From: an uncultured Eubacterium sp.
GTDB lineage: Bacteria; Bacillota; Clostridia; Lachnospirales; Lachnospiraceae
Direction of reading: 5' to 3'
Assembly: GCA_910586045.1 (NCBI GenBank)
Contig: CAJUIH010000036.1
Location: forward strand, 1 to 26,482
Length of the DNA stretch: 26,482 nt
Positions within the stretch are counted from its first letter, which is position 1. Each line of letters begins with the position of its first letter. Below the pieces are notes generated by a model. The model was not told where the DNA came from. It made no database searches and saw nothing but the letters and a program-made list of their open reading frames with translations. Position numbers and translations under genes: made by a program. This document shows positions 7,708 through 15,512 of this stretch, in pieces.

Positions 7708-8505
7708 TTATGGTTCGGCCTGCGGTTCGCGGATCGTCACAATGCAGCTAACCTTTACCCCGTCCTCACGGGCGTAGATATAGGCTTTTCCTTTTTGCCG
7801 CGCCGTAATGATGCCATGGCTGTCGACGGCAGCGACATTGAGATTGCTGGAACTCCATTCCGGCGGATTGCCGGATGAAACAGAAGCGGAAAGCGTATAA
7901 GAATCGCCGGCGTTTAGGGTCAGCTTGGAGGCGGACAGCGTGATTTTCGGCTGCCGGACTGTAACGGTACAGCATTTGGTTACACCGTCCGCTTTGGCGG
8001 TAATTTTGGCTGTTCCATGCTTGACGGCGGTTACAAGGCCGTTTTCATCCACCGTGGCTACGCTGCTTTTGCTGGATTTCCAGACCGGCGTGTGTCCGGT
8101 GGAAACGTCGGCGGTAAGCTGCCTGGTACCCAGACGGTAAAGGGATATGCTGGATGGCTGAATCGAAATTTTTGTTGGTTTTACCGTGATTTTGCAGGAT
8201 GCTTCGGCATTTTTGATTTTTGCCGTGATTTTGCATGTACCGGCTTTTTTAGCCGTTACCAGTCCGTATGTATTCACGGAGGCAATGGACGATTTGCTGC
8301 TTTTGAATGTAGGCAGCTTGCCGTTGGAAGTGACTGCGGTTAGATAAAATTCATCGCCGATCGACATGACATTGGAATATTTGGTAAGTACAACGACCGA
8401 AAATAGATTTGCGGCGTCTACCGTCATACGGGTCAGCGGAGTAAATAAGAACATAACGGATAACAGCAGTACGGAAAAAATAGAATTTTTAGATTTGCGT
8501 GTCAT
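7708..8505 (-). CDS. Secreted bacterial Ig-like (Big_2) repeat protein
   Basis: This 265-residue protein begins with a signal peptide: the basic start MTRKSK, a hydrophobic core, and Ala-Ala near residue 33. Three consecutive repeats of about 70 residues follow. Each has the Big_2 pattern: a strand, then WKSSKSSVATVDENGLVTA-like core text, then AKITAKADG-like and a closing TV/TI strand. The Ser-Ser-X-X-X-Ala/Thr-Val motif is clear in all three. No catalytic domain, sortase motif or membrane anchor follows, so it may be released or associate non-covalently with the wall. AGGAGG lies 9 bases before the ATG at 8505. It is convergent with cysE. An 11-bp inverted repeat lies just outside the gene on both sides. 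Confidence 0.85.
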   Translation of the reverse strand: MTRKSKNSIFSVLLLSVMFLFTPLTRMTVDAANLFSVVVLTKYSNVMSIGDEFYLTAVTSNGKLPTFKSSKSSIASVNTYGLVTAKKAGTCKITAKIKNAEASCKITVKPTKISIQPSSISLYRLGTRQLTADVSTGHTPVWKSSKSSVATVDENGLVTAVKHGTAKITAKADGVTKCCTVTVRQPKITLSASKLTLNAGDSYTLSASVSSGNPPEWSSSNLNVAAVDSHGIITARQKGKAYIYAREDGVKVSCIVTIREPQAEP

Positions 8506-8578
8506 AAGATCATTCCTCCTGAAATGTATAAGAATTGCGGTTTGATATAAGGAACTGACACACCGAATCGATAAAGCG

Positions 8579-8607
8579 ATTATAACAGGAAAGATTTGGG
8601 TTGTAAA
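8579..8607 (-). promoter_or_regulatory. Promoter of the Ig-like protein gene
   Basis: On the minus strand, TTTACA (8607-8602) is followed after 17 bases by a perfect TATAAT (8584-8579). The predicted start is near 8572, giving a leader of about 65 bases. Confidence 0.8.
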
Positions 8608-8706
8608 TCGGCTGATTTCACAAAAAAAATTTTGCTGACAGTTCCAAAAAAGCTGCCAGCCCAGGAAAATCAACAGGTGTAAAGTGTCAAATTTCCGGCG
8701 GGCAGG

Positions 8707-8734
8707 TTGAAAATATGGAGAAATATGCTATAAT
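8707..8734 (+). promoter_or_regulatory. Promoter of the DUF308-TetR operon
   Basis: TTGAAA (8707-8712), a 16-base spacer, then TATAAT (8729-8734), preceded by TG at the extended -10 position. This is a strong sigma-A type promoter about 45 bases before the first gene. Confidence 0.8.
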
Positions 8735-8782
8735 GCAAGGAAAAGAACCCCCAGAGCGGTTTGGGAAAAGGAGAAATAGCGG

Positions 8783-9364
8783 ATGAAAGAATTTTTTAAA
8801 AAATTACGTCTTGCGGTATATCTGACCGCAATTCTTACGATTGTGCTGGGCGGGGTACTTGCCGCATGGCCGATGGAGGTAACGGCATTGATTTGCCGGA
8901 TTCTTGGGGCGCTTCTTGCGATCATGGGCGCTGTTTATTTATTCGGTTATTTTATGGAGGGCAAGGGCATTTTAACGGTAACCGGGGGCCTGTTGTTTTT
9001 GCTGCTGGGCGTATGGATTTTTATTACGCCGGGTTCTATCGTTACGCTTGTGCCGATTGTAATCGGGGTAGTCCTGCTTGTACACAGCCTCAAAGATTTT
9101 CAGATGGCTGCGCAGGCAAAACAGAATGGAAGCGAACGGTGGATCGTACTGTTTTTGCTTGCGTTTTTAAATTGCGCGTTTGGCGTGGTGTGTATCTGTG
9201 ATTCCTTTGGATTGGTATCTGTGGCGGTGCGCCTGCTTGGCTTTGCGCTTATATATGATGGGGTTTCCAATCTGTTTATTTTGTACCATACCGTACAGGC
9301 GTTAAAAGATGCCGTGGATAAAATAGAGCCGATTGATGTGGAATCGCATGAGTTGGATTCCTAA
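8783..9364 (+). CDS. DUF308 (HdeD-like) multi-pass membrane protein
   Basis: This 193-residue protein has six hydrophobic segments arranged as two sets of three. Gly-rich helix starts such as ILTVTGGLLFLLLGVWIF are characteristic of the DUF308/HdeD family. HdeD in E. coli is linked to acid resistance, but most Firmicutes members have no known role. AAAAGGAG (8766-8773) lies 9 bases before the ATG. It is the first gene of an operon that ends with a TetR-family regulator. The short hydrophilic C-terminus (about 175-193) is acidic. Membrane location is certain from composition; function is not known. Confidence 0.85.
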   Translation: MKEFFKKLRLAVYLTAILTIVLGGVLAAWPMEVTALICRILGALLAIMGAVYLFGYFMEGKGILTVTGGLLFLLLGVWIFITPGSIVTLVPIVIGVVLLVHSLKDFQMAAQAKQNGSERWIVLFLLAFLNCAFGVVCICDSFGLVSVAVRLLGFALIYDGVSNLFILYHTVQALKDAVDKIEPIDVESHELDS

Positions 9365-9382
9365 AAAGAAAGGGGAATGTTC

Positions 9383-9613
9383 ATGCGTCAGATGGAATTT
9401 AAAATGGAACGTACCGGGCTGCTTAGGGAAGGAGATGTACTTCCGGTGACAGAGGGAAAACTGCCGGATTCGTATTATTATACGCTGGGCAATGCATTTG
9501 CGATGTCAGCCAATTATACATTCCGCGAGCGTCTGGCAGCGACAGAGGGAACCGTGACCGCCATTAAGGAAACGGAGAAAGGGTTTTTTGTAACAGTGGA
9601 GTTTGAGGAATGA
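9383..9613 (+). CDS. Small conserved-looking hypothetical protein (76 aa)
   Basis: I do not recognise this protein. It is 76 residues long, soluble and mildly acidic, with alternating strand-like segments (DVLPVTEGKLPDSYYYTL and EGTVTAIKETEKGFFVTVEF) that suggest a small beta-barrel or SH3-like fold. ATG 9383 is preferred to ATG 9377 because AAAGGGG (9369-9375) is 7 bases before it. It begins 18 bases after the DUF308 gene. A real gene is supported by the ribosome site, operon position and composition. No function is proposed. Confidence 0.7.
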   Translation: MRQMEFKMERTGLLREGDVLPVTEGKLPDSYYYTLGNAFAMSANYTFRERLAATEGTVTAIKETEKGFFVTVEFEE

Positions 9614-9647
9614 CCGAGGCTTGACAGGCGAAAGATAGGAGGACGAT

Positions 9648-10001
9648 ATGGCATATTTGGAAGACGGGACATTGGATCTTTTATCGATCCAGTACAGGCT
9701 GCAAAATGGTTTTATTGTTAAGCGCAAAAAACTGGTGCCGGAAGCATACATTCTGCGTGTGGACGAACCGGAAAAAAACAGTATAGGGAAAGTCATTTTT
9801 GCGAAAACACACGGCTTGACGCTCAAAGGACAGAAAGTATGGCTGTTTAGTGAAGAAGATCTGGAAATCAGCGGGATTTACGATGATACATGGGTGTGCC
9901 GGGTCGAACAGGACCATCAGCTTGTCTGCTGGCGGGAAGGGACTGACGAATTGCTTCCGGTACCCGAAGATTTGTGGAAGAATAAGCTGGAGGAAAAATA
10001 A
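9648..10001 (+). CDS. Hypothetical protein (117 aa) upstream of a TetR regulator
   Basis: I do not recognise a family. The 117-residue protein is soluble, with no signal peptide or membrane segment, and is rich in charged and aromatic residues. It looks like a mostly beta protein in the middle with a helical end (EDLWKNKLEEK). AGGAGG (9637-9642) is 5 bases before the ATG, so the start is firm. Its stop is 3 bases before the TetR start, which implies translational coupling. A partner or effector role with that regulator is possible but unproven. Confidence 0.75.
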   Translation: MAYLEDGTLDLLSIQYRLQNGFIVKRKKLVPEAYILRVDEPEKNSIGKVIFAKTHGLTLKGQKVWLFSEEDLEISGIYDDTWVCRVEQDHQLVCWREGTDELLPVPEDLWKNKLEEK

Positions 10002-10004
10002 TAC

Positions 10005-10571
10005 ATGGCCAATCAGGGAAAGCGGGAAGTTGATCAGTTGCTTGCAGACAGCTTTAAAGAGCTGGCCTGCCAGAATCCGATTGAAAAGATTACAGTAAAA
10101 GAGATTACAGACCGCGCCGGCGTGATCAGGCCGACGTTTTATAATCATTTTCAGGATAAATATGAACTTCTGGAATGGATTATTAACCGTGACCTGATCG
10201 AGCCGGTCAGGCCGTTTATCCGCAGCGGGCTAATGACGCAGGCAATGACATTTTTATTTATCAATATTGAAAAAGAAAAAAACTTTTATTTGAAAGTAAG
10301 CAGGCTGGACGGGCAAAACTCTTTTTACAGTATTGCGCAGAACTGTATTCAGGTATTGTTTGAAGAAGTATGCGGGGAACACAGAAAACGCAGGCAGCCC
10401 AAATACGAGTGGCTGACGCCGAAACGTCTGGCACAGTATTATGGACAGTCCATGGTATTTGTCCTGATCGAGTGGATCCAAAGCGGGATGACAATTTCGG
10501 CGGAAGATCTGGCCGAATTATATCAATATATGATCAGCCATTCGCTGGAAGATTCTTTGAAAGATTTATAA
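10005..10571 (+). CDS. TetR/AcrR-family transcriptional regulator
   Basis: This 188-residue protein has an N-terminal DNA-binding domain (about residues 5-55). Its helix-turn-helix reads ITVKEITDRAGVIRPTFYNHF, the classical TetR recognition helix pattern, followed by QDKYELLEW. The C-terminal part (60-185) is helical and resembles the TetR_C_8 type found in DhaS-like and many Firmicutes regulators. It is the last gene of an operon and lies directly upstream of an MMPL exporter, so that exporter is the natural candidate target. Its ligand is unknown. GGAGG in the end of the preceding gene (11 bases from the ATG) serves as ribosome site. Confidence 0.9.
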   Translation: MANQGKREVDQLLADSFKELACQNPIEKITVKEITDRAGVIRPTFYNHFQDKYELLEWIINRDLIEPVRPFIRSGLMTQAMTFLFINIEKEKNFYLKVSRLDGQNSFYSIAQNCIQVLFEEVCGEHRKRRQPKYEWLTPKRLAQYYGQSMVFVLIEWIQSGMTISAEDLAELYQYMISHSLEDSLKDL

Positions 10572-10583
10572 AAAAAACAGATG

Positions 10584-10612
10584 TTAACGTGCAGCGCAAA
10601 CTAATATACAAT
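10584..10612 (+). promoter_or_regulatory. Possible promoter between the TetR gene and its terminator
   Basis: TTAACG (10584-10589) is separated by 17 bases from TACAAT (10607-10612). Transcription would start near 10619 and meet the terminator ending at 10710, giving an RNA of about 90 bases unless it reads through into the MMPL gene. An imperfect dyad, ATACA (10606-10610) with TGTAT (10623-10627), overlaps the -10 and could be an operator. Confidence 0.35.
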
Positions 10613-10674
10613 TCCATAGATCTGTATGTTTCTTTCTACAGAACAGAAAAAATGTAAATAAAATCGTACATAAC

Positions 10675-10710
10675 AAAAAGATTGAATATTTTCATATTCA
10701 ATCTTTTTTT
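10675..10710 (+). terminator. Intrinsic terminator after the TetR gene
   Basis: AAAAAG plus ATTGAATAT (10675-10689) pairs perfectly with ATATTCAAT plus CTTTTT (10694-10708) around a four-base loop. The stem is AT-rich but 15 bp long and ends in seven T. Confidence 0.85.
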
Positions 10711-10717
10711 ATATGAT
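10689..10717 (+). promoter_or_regulatory. Weak candidate promoter of the MMPL gene
   Basis: TTTTCA (10689-10694) and TATGAT (10712-10717) are 17 bases apart, overlapping the terminator hairpin. A short dyad, GCAC-TG-GTGC (10725-10734), falls at the predicted start and could be a repressor site. The boxes are only moderate matches. Confidence 0.25.
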
Positions 10718-10787
10718 GCATTTAGCACTGGTGCAGCAATAAACGCTGGAAACCATAGAAATAAACGCAGAAAGAGATGGGAAAAAC

Positions 10788-12893
10788 ATGATCAAATTTG
10801 GAAAAGGAATTGTCAGATGCAGAATACCGATTTTAATCCTCAGCCTGCTGCTGTTGGTTCCGTCTGTCATCGGTTATTTAGGTACCCGGATTAATTATGA
10901 TATCCTTTCGTATTTACCGGATGATATTGAGACAATGAAAGGGCAGGATATCTTGCTGGAACAATTTGGTACGGGCGCGTTTTCGGTGGCAGTCGTCCAA
11001 GGGATGGATAATAAGGGCGCGGCGGCATTAAAAATGGAAATGGAACAGTTGGACCATGTCAAATCCGTCCTTTGGTATGATACGCTCGCAGATCTTTCCC
11101 TGCCGATGGAAATCCTGCCGGATGATGTGCAGAAAGAATTGAAAAACGAAGAAAAAAATGCCATGCTCATGATCGTAATGATGGATACTTCGATGTCGGC
11201 GGATGAAACCTTGGAAACCGTAGAAAACATACGGGGGCTGACTAAGCAGCAGTGCCTGTTGAGCGGCATGTCCGCGATTGTAACGGATATTAAGAAAATA
11301 TGCAACAGCGAGGCGATTATGTATGTCGTCATTGCTTCTCTTTTATCGGTGCTTGTACTTTCGCTGACGATGGACTCGTTCCTGATTCCGCTGTTTTTTA
11401 TGCTCAGTATCGGAATGGCGATTGTCTATAATCTGGGGACCAATTTTATAGCGGGAGAAATTTCCTTTATTACGCAGGCGTTGGCGGCGGTGCTGCAGCT
11501 TGCGGTTACAATGGATTATTCGATTTTTTTATGGCACAGTTATCAGGAATACCAGCAGAAGTATCCAGGAGATAAGAAACGGGCTATGGCGCATGCCATT
11601 TCGAGTACGGTTTCTTCGGTAGTCGGAAGCTCGATTACGACAGTGGCGGGATTTTTGGCGATGTGCTTTATGACATTTACGCTTGGACTGGATCTTGGAA
11701 TCGTAATGGCAAAAGGGGTCGTATTTGGCGTAGCCGGCTGTGTGACCATCCTGCCGTCCATGATCCTTACGTTTGACCGGGCCATTGAAAAAACCAGGCA
11801 CCGGACACTGCTTCCGGACTTGGGGCGGATCGGCCATTTTGTAACAAAGAAGTATGTCGTGTTTTTGGTGCTGTTTCTTATTATATTAGGTCCGGCGTAT
11901 TATGGCTATACGCACAATCAGGTCTATTATGATCTGGCAGGGACGCTGCCGGACGATCTGGAAAGCGTCATGGCAAATACAAAGCTGGAAGAAGATTTCG
12001 ATATGGGCGCAACCCATGTGATCCTTGCGGACAGCGGCCTGGACGCAAAAAAAGCACGGGCAATGCTAAAAGATCTAAAGCAGGTAGACGGGGTCAAGCT
12101 GGCACTGGGAATAGATTCCATTCTGGGCCCTGCGGTTCCGCAGGAAATGTTTCCGGATTCCATAAAGGAAATTCTGGACAATGGAACATACCAGATGATT
12201 TTCGTATTGTCGGAATATAAGACGGCTTCCGATGAGGTAAACGCGCAGTGCGACGAAATAAAACGGATTATACGAACATACGATGCCTCCGCGATGCTGA
12301 TTGGGGAAGCGCCGTGTACGCAGGATTTGATTACGATTACTGACAAGGACTTTAAAACGGTAAGCGCGGTATCGATTGTATTAATTTTCCTGATTATAGC
12401 GGTTGTATTAAAATCCATTTCGCTGCCGGTGATCCTTGTGACCGTAATCGAATTTGCGATTTTTATAAATATGGGCATTCCGTCTTATACCGGAACGGTA
12501 CTGCCGTTTATTGCTTCGATTGTAATCGGTACCATCCAGTTGGGGGCGACGGTAGATTATGCGATTTTAATGACCAATAAGTATAAAAAAGCACGCTACC
12601 AGGGAGAAGGTAAGCAGGATGCGGTTTCCTATGCCTTAAACAGCTCCCTGCAGTCTGTATTTGTCAGTGCGCTGAGCTTTTTTGCGGCAACATTTGGCGT
12701 CGGCCTGTACTCCAGCATTGACATGATCAGCGCGCTGTGTGTGCTGCTTGCAAGGGGTGCGATTATCAGCCTTTTGGTCGTGGCGTTTATTCTGCCGGCG
12801 ATGTTTATGGTTTTTGACCGGCTGATTTGTAAAACAAGCGTCGGGTTTTTGAATAAAGAAAATAAGGTGAAAGCGGAATCCGCTGTTTTATAA
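10788..12893 (+). CDS. MMPL/RND-family transporter
   Basis: This 701-residue protein has the duplicated RND layout. TM1 (about 12-32) and a large external loop are followed by a block of five TM segments (about 175-340). TM7 (about 360-380), a second external loop and another five TM segments (about 515-680) complete it. The proton-relay DY pairs are present in both halves: Asp243-Tyr244 in TMDYSIFLWH and Asp590-Tyr591 in ATVDYAILMTN. Family members export lipids, hydrophobic compounds or drugs using the proton gradient. The paired downstream gene, 68 bases away, encodes a secreted coil-rich protein, and a TetR regulator lies upstream. The ribosome site (AGAGATGGG) is weak. The substrate cannot be predicted. 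Confidence 0.9.
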   Translation: MIKFGKGIVRCRIPILILSLLLLVPSVIGYLGTRINYDILSYLPDDIETMKGQDILLEQFGTGAFSVAVVQGMDNKGAAALKMEMEQLDHVKSVLWYDTLADLSLPMEILPDDVQKELKNEEKNAMLMIVMMDTSMSADETLETVENIRGLTKQQCLLSGMSAIVTDIKKICNSEAIMYVVIASLLSVLVLSLTMDSFLIPLFFMLSIGMAIVYNLGTNFIAGEISFITQALAAVLQLAVTMDYSIFLWHSYQEYQQKYPGDKKRAMAHAISSTVSSVVGSSITTVAGFLAMCFMTFTLGLDLGIVMAKGVVFGVAGCVTILPSMILTFDRAIEKTRHRTLLPDLGRIGHFVTKKYVVFLVLFLIILGPAYYGYTHNQVYYDLAGTLPDDLESVMANTKLEEDFDMGATHVILADSGLDAKKARAMLKDLKQVDGVKLALGIDSILGPAVPQEMFPDSIKEILDNGTYQMIFVLSEYKTASDEVNAQCDEIKRIIRTYDASAMLIGEAPCTQDLITITDKDFKTVSAVSIVLIFLIIAVVLKSISLPVILVTVIEFAIFINMGIPSYTGTVLPFIASIVIGTIQLGATVDYAILMTNKYKKARYQGEGKQDAVSYALNSSLQSVFVSALSFFAATFGVGLYSSIDMISALCVLLARGAIISLLVVAFILPAMFMVFDRLICKTSVGFLNKENKVKAESAVL

Positions 12894-12961
12894 AAGCGGG
12901 TAGAGGGATAGGGTAACGTGCGGCAGCATGTTGAGCAATAGTATTACAGGAGGGTATCAGA

Positions 12962-15274
12962 GTGAAATTTTATGAATTAAAGGAAAAATTTAAACATCAA
13001 TATACCATGCAGATGATCGCGGGCATCTTGTGTATCGCATTGGCAGGCGGGAGCGTGGCGGCGTACCAAATCCAGGGGGATGCGCTGACGGCGGCGGGCG
13101 GTTCGGTTGCGGCAAAGCAGCGTGCGGCTGCAGGCGGCAAAAATCCGGTTCAAAAAGCGGACGCGGCAGAAAGCGCGGATGAAAAAGATGCGGATACAAA
13201 GCAAAATGCAAAACAAAATAAAACGGTAAATAAGACATCTTCCGCGGAGGATGCAGAAAAAAAAGAACTGACCAATAAACTGGTCAGCATGTTTGGCAAG
13301 GCCGCTAAATCCGATGAAACAAAGAACCAGGACGGAAAAGAGGAAACGGTATATTTGATTACAGACGCCAATGGGAAAGTGAAACAGACGATCGTAAGCA
13401 GTTGGCTTAAAAACGGTTCAGGCAAAGCGGAAATCAAAGACGTTACCAGTGCGACAGATCTGGAAAATGTCAAAGGCAATGAAACGTTTACGCAAAACGG
13501 GAAACAGATTACCTGGCAGGCGGACGGAAAAGATATTTACTACCGGGGCACTACGACGAAAAAACTGCCGATTACGCAAAAAGTCACGTATTATCTGAAC
13601 GGTACGGAAATCTCTCCGCAGGAACTGGCAGGAAAGAGCGGGAAAGTCACCATTCGTTTTGACTATGAGAACCACGCGAAGACAAAAGCGGATATTAACG
13701 GGAAACAGGAACAAATCTATGTACCGTTTACGGTTGTGTCCGGGATGGTGCTCGATGAGGGATTTCAAAACGTACGTGTGAACAACGGCAGAATCCTTTC
13801 CGATGGAAACCGGATTATGGTCTTAGGGATTGCGATGCCGGGATTAAAAGAAAGCATGGGCGTCAATGAAAAAGATTTTGACAAAGACGTAGAATTTCCG
13901 GATTATGTGGAAGTGACAGCGGACACGGAGGATTTTTCTTTGGAAATGACCGCGACGGCAGCGGTTACAGGGCTTTTGTCAGACAGCGAGCTGGCAAAGG
14001 AACTGGATTTAAAGGAATTGGATGAGAAAATGGATGAACTGACAGATGCCATAGGCCAGTTGAAAAACGGCAGCGGCGATCTGGCGGACGGACTGGGTAC
14101 GTTAAAAGACAGTATGGGCAGTTTCGCCGATGGGGTCACTTCTTTGCAGAATGGGGTAAACGCCTATACAGACGGCGCGTCAAGGCTGGCGGACGGCATC
14201 CGGGCGTTAAACGACAGTTCCGGGACGCTGGAAGCAGGGGTCAATACCTTAAACGCCAGTGCGAAAACAATCAGCGACGGCGTCCAAAAACTGGACAGTA
14301 CGCTCAATACGCAGATGTCAGAACAAGAAAAAGCGGCGGCGCAGCAGCAGGCGCAGCAGGCGGCAGAAGCCCAGTTCCGGCAGGGTTCCAAGGCCTATAA
14401 CCTGATTTACAATTCCGCGGTACAAAACTTTAAAGATACGCTGACCGGGGAAAGTGCCGTACAGACAGTCCAGGCGGGCATTCAGGCAGGGATGCAGGCA
14501 CAGGGCCTGACTTCGGACGGCGTCGTGGCTGCGCTGGCGGAATACTACGCGCAAAACGGGTTTACGGACGGATCCGGCAAGACCTATTCGCCGCAAACAT
14601 GCCAGGCCACGATTCCAGGCACAGAGACGACCTATGCGGCCACGTTTGCGCAGGCCGTATTAAATGGAGGATTATCTTCCGCACTCGCAAGCGGCATTAC
14701 GGACGGCATTGCCGGCCAGGGTTCACAGGCGGTAGGAGAAGCGGTCGTAGGCGCATGCAGGACGGCGGCAGTGCAGGCGGGGGCGCAAGCCGCGGTCGCC
14801 GGAGCAGAGACAGCCAAACGCCAGATTGCGGCAGCCATTGAAACAGCGGACGGAGACAGCGGCTACAGCCTGGTAACCGGTTCCAAAGCGTTAAGTGACG
14901 GGACACAGCAGCTTGCGGACAGCATACCCGCATTAAAAGATGGCATCGGCCAGTTGCAAAACGGTGCCGATGAGCTGGCAGGAAATAATGAATCGTTAAG
15001 AAACGGCGTATCGCAGCTTGCGGACGGTACGGCGCAGATCAGCAGCGGTGTCGGAAAACTGACAGACGGCGCCCTGGAACTGAAAGACGGGCTGGCGGAG
15101 TTTGATCGGGAAGCGATTGCAAAACTGGTTGATGCCTACCACGGCGATGTAAAAGAGCTGGCCGAACGGATGAAACAAATCGTGCAGGCGGGAGAGGATT
15201 ATGGGACGCTCTGCGGCGCGGCGGAGGGGACGGACGCGACAACCAAGTTTATCTTCCGTACGGACGCGGTATAA
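12962..15274 (+). CDS. Large secreted/anchored YhgE-like coil-rich protein, MMPL partner
   Basis: This 770-residue protein has one N-terminal hydrophobic segment (about 16-36), then a low-complexity Ala/Lys/Asp linker (about 40-105) and a beta-rich region (about 120-350). Two blocks follow (about 353-450 and 640-720) of the 7-residue pattern LxxGxxxL seen in YhgE/Pip-type proteins (DGLGTLKDSMG, DGVTSLQNGVN). Between them lies an Ala/Gln-rich segment (about 455-635). Unlike YhgE it has no C-terminal membrane segments. The start is GTG, fixed by AGGAGGG (12948-12954) 7 bases upstream. Co-transcription with the MMPL gene is very likely, and it may act as an extracytoplasmic adaptor or channel. 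The specific function is unknown; the YhgE link rests on repeat pattern only. Confidence 0.75.
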   Translation: MKFYELKEKFKHQYTMQMIAGILCIALAGGSVAAYQIQGDALTAAGGSVAAKQRAAAGGKNPVQKADAAESADEKDADTKQNAKQNKTVNKTSSAEDAEKKELTNKLVSMFGKAAKSDETKNQDGKEETVYLITDANGKVKQTIVSSWLKNGSGKAEIKDVTSATDLENVKGNETFTQNGKQITWQADGKDIYYRGTTTKKLPITQKVTYYLNGTEISPQELAGKSGKVTIRFDYENHAKTKADINGKQEQIYVPFTVVSGMVLDEGFQNVRVNNGRILSDGNRIMVLGIAMPGLKESMGVNEKDFDKDVEFPDYVEVTADTEDFSLEMTATAAVTGLLSDSELAKELDLKELDEKMDELTDAIGQLKNGSGDLADGLGTLKDSMGSFADGVTSLQNGVNAYTDGASRLADGIRALNDSSGTLEAGVNTLNASAKTISDGVQKLDSTLNTQMSEQEKAAAQQQAQQAAEAQFRQGSKAYNLIYNSAVQNFKDTLTGESAVQTVQAGIQAGMQAQGLTSDGVVAALAEYYAQNGFTDGSGKTYSPQTCQATIPGTETTYAATFAQAVLNGGLSSALASGITDGIAGQGSQAVGEAVVGACRTAAVQAGAQAAVAGAETAKRQIAAAIETADGDSGYSLVTGSKALSDGTQQLADSIPALKDGIGQLQNGADELAGNNESLRNGVSQLADGTAQISSGVGKLTDGALELKDGLAEFDREAIAKLVDAYHGDVKELAERMKQIVQAGEDYGTLCGAAEGTDATTKFIFRTDAV

Positions 15275-15291
15275 TTTCTCCTCTTTTTCCG

Positions 15292-15319
15292 TTGCAAATT
15301 TTGCAAATAGATGTATAAT
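15292..15319 (+). promoter_or_regulatory. Orphan promoter with overlapping dyad
   Basis: TTGCAA (15292-15297), a 16-base spacer and a perfect TATAAT (15314-15319) form a plausible promoter. The -35 lies inside a perfect inverted repeat, TTGCAAA-T-TTTGCAA (15292-15306), which looks like an operator. The predicted start near 15326 is almost 190 bases before nth, which has its own closer promoter. Confidence 0.45.
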
Positions 15320-15338
15320 ATAGCCGTATGATATATAT

Positions 15339-15376
15339 GCCGGATACCAAAGATCATCGTATTTTTGGTATCCGGC
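15339..15376 (+). other. Strong 13-bp hairpin upstream of nth
   Basis: GCCGGATACCAAA (15339-15351) is perfectly complementary to TTTGGTATCCGGC (15364-15376) with a 12-base loop. There is no T-tract on either side, so it is not a normal intrinsic terminator. It would form about 13 bases into an RNA from the promoter at 15292-15319. It could be a structured RNA, an mRNA 3' stabiliser for the MMPL operon, or a protein site. Confidence 0.5.
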
Positions 15377-15455
15377 TGCTTTCGCGGACGAATTATTTTC
15401 AGCAATACATACAAAAAAATCAATTGCATTTCGTATATATTGAATAGATGTATCA

Positions 15456-15484
15456 TTGACAAACCGGGTAAAGGTTTTTATGAT
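15456..15484 (+). promoter_or_regulatory. Promoter of the nth-exonuclease operon
   Basis: A perfect TTGACA (15456-15461), a 17-base spacer and TATGAT (15479-15484). The predicted start near 15491 leaves a leader of only about 22 bases before the nth ATG. Confidence 0.8.
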
Positions 15485-15512
15485 AAATACAATATTACGG
15501 AGGCTTTTACAA

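Noticed and set aside
7665..7726. 12-bp direct repeat TCGGCCTGCGGT (7665-7676, 7715-7726) as att sites
   Set aside because: Copies are 50 bases apart in GC-rich 3' sequence, one inside the Ig-like coding region, with no integrase or cargo.
8634..8657. GCTGACAG/CTGCCAGC hairpin with a T-run on the minus strand as a terminator
   Set aside because: No minus-strand gene lies upstream of it to be terminated, and one stem position is mismatched.
15328..15447. 39-codon open frame after the orphan promoter upstream of nth
   Set aside because: No ribosome site, and it runs through the 13-bp hairpin; composition gives no support for a real protein.
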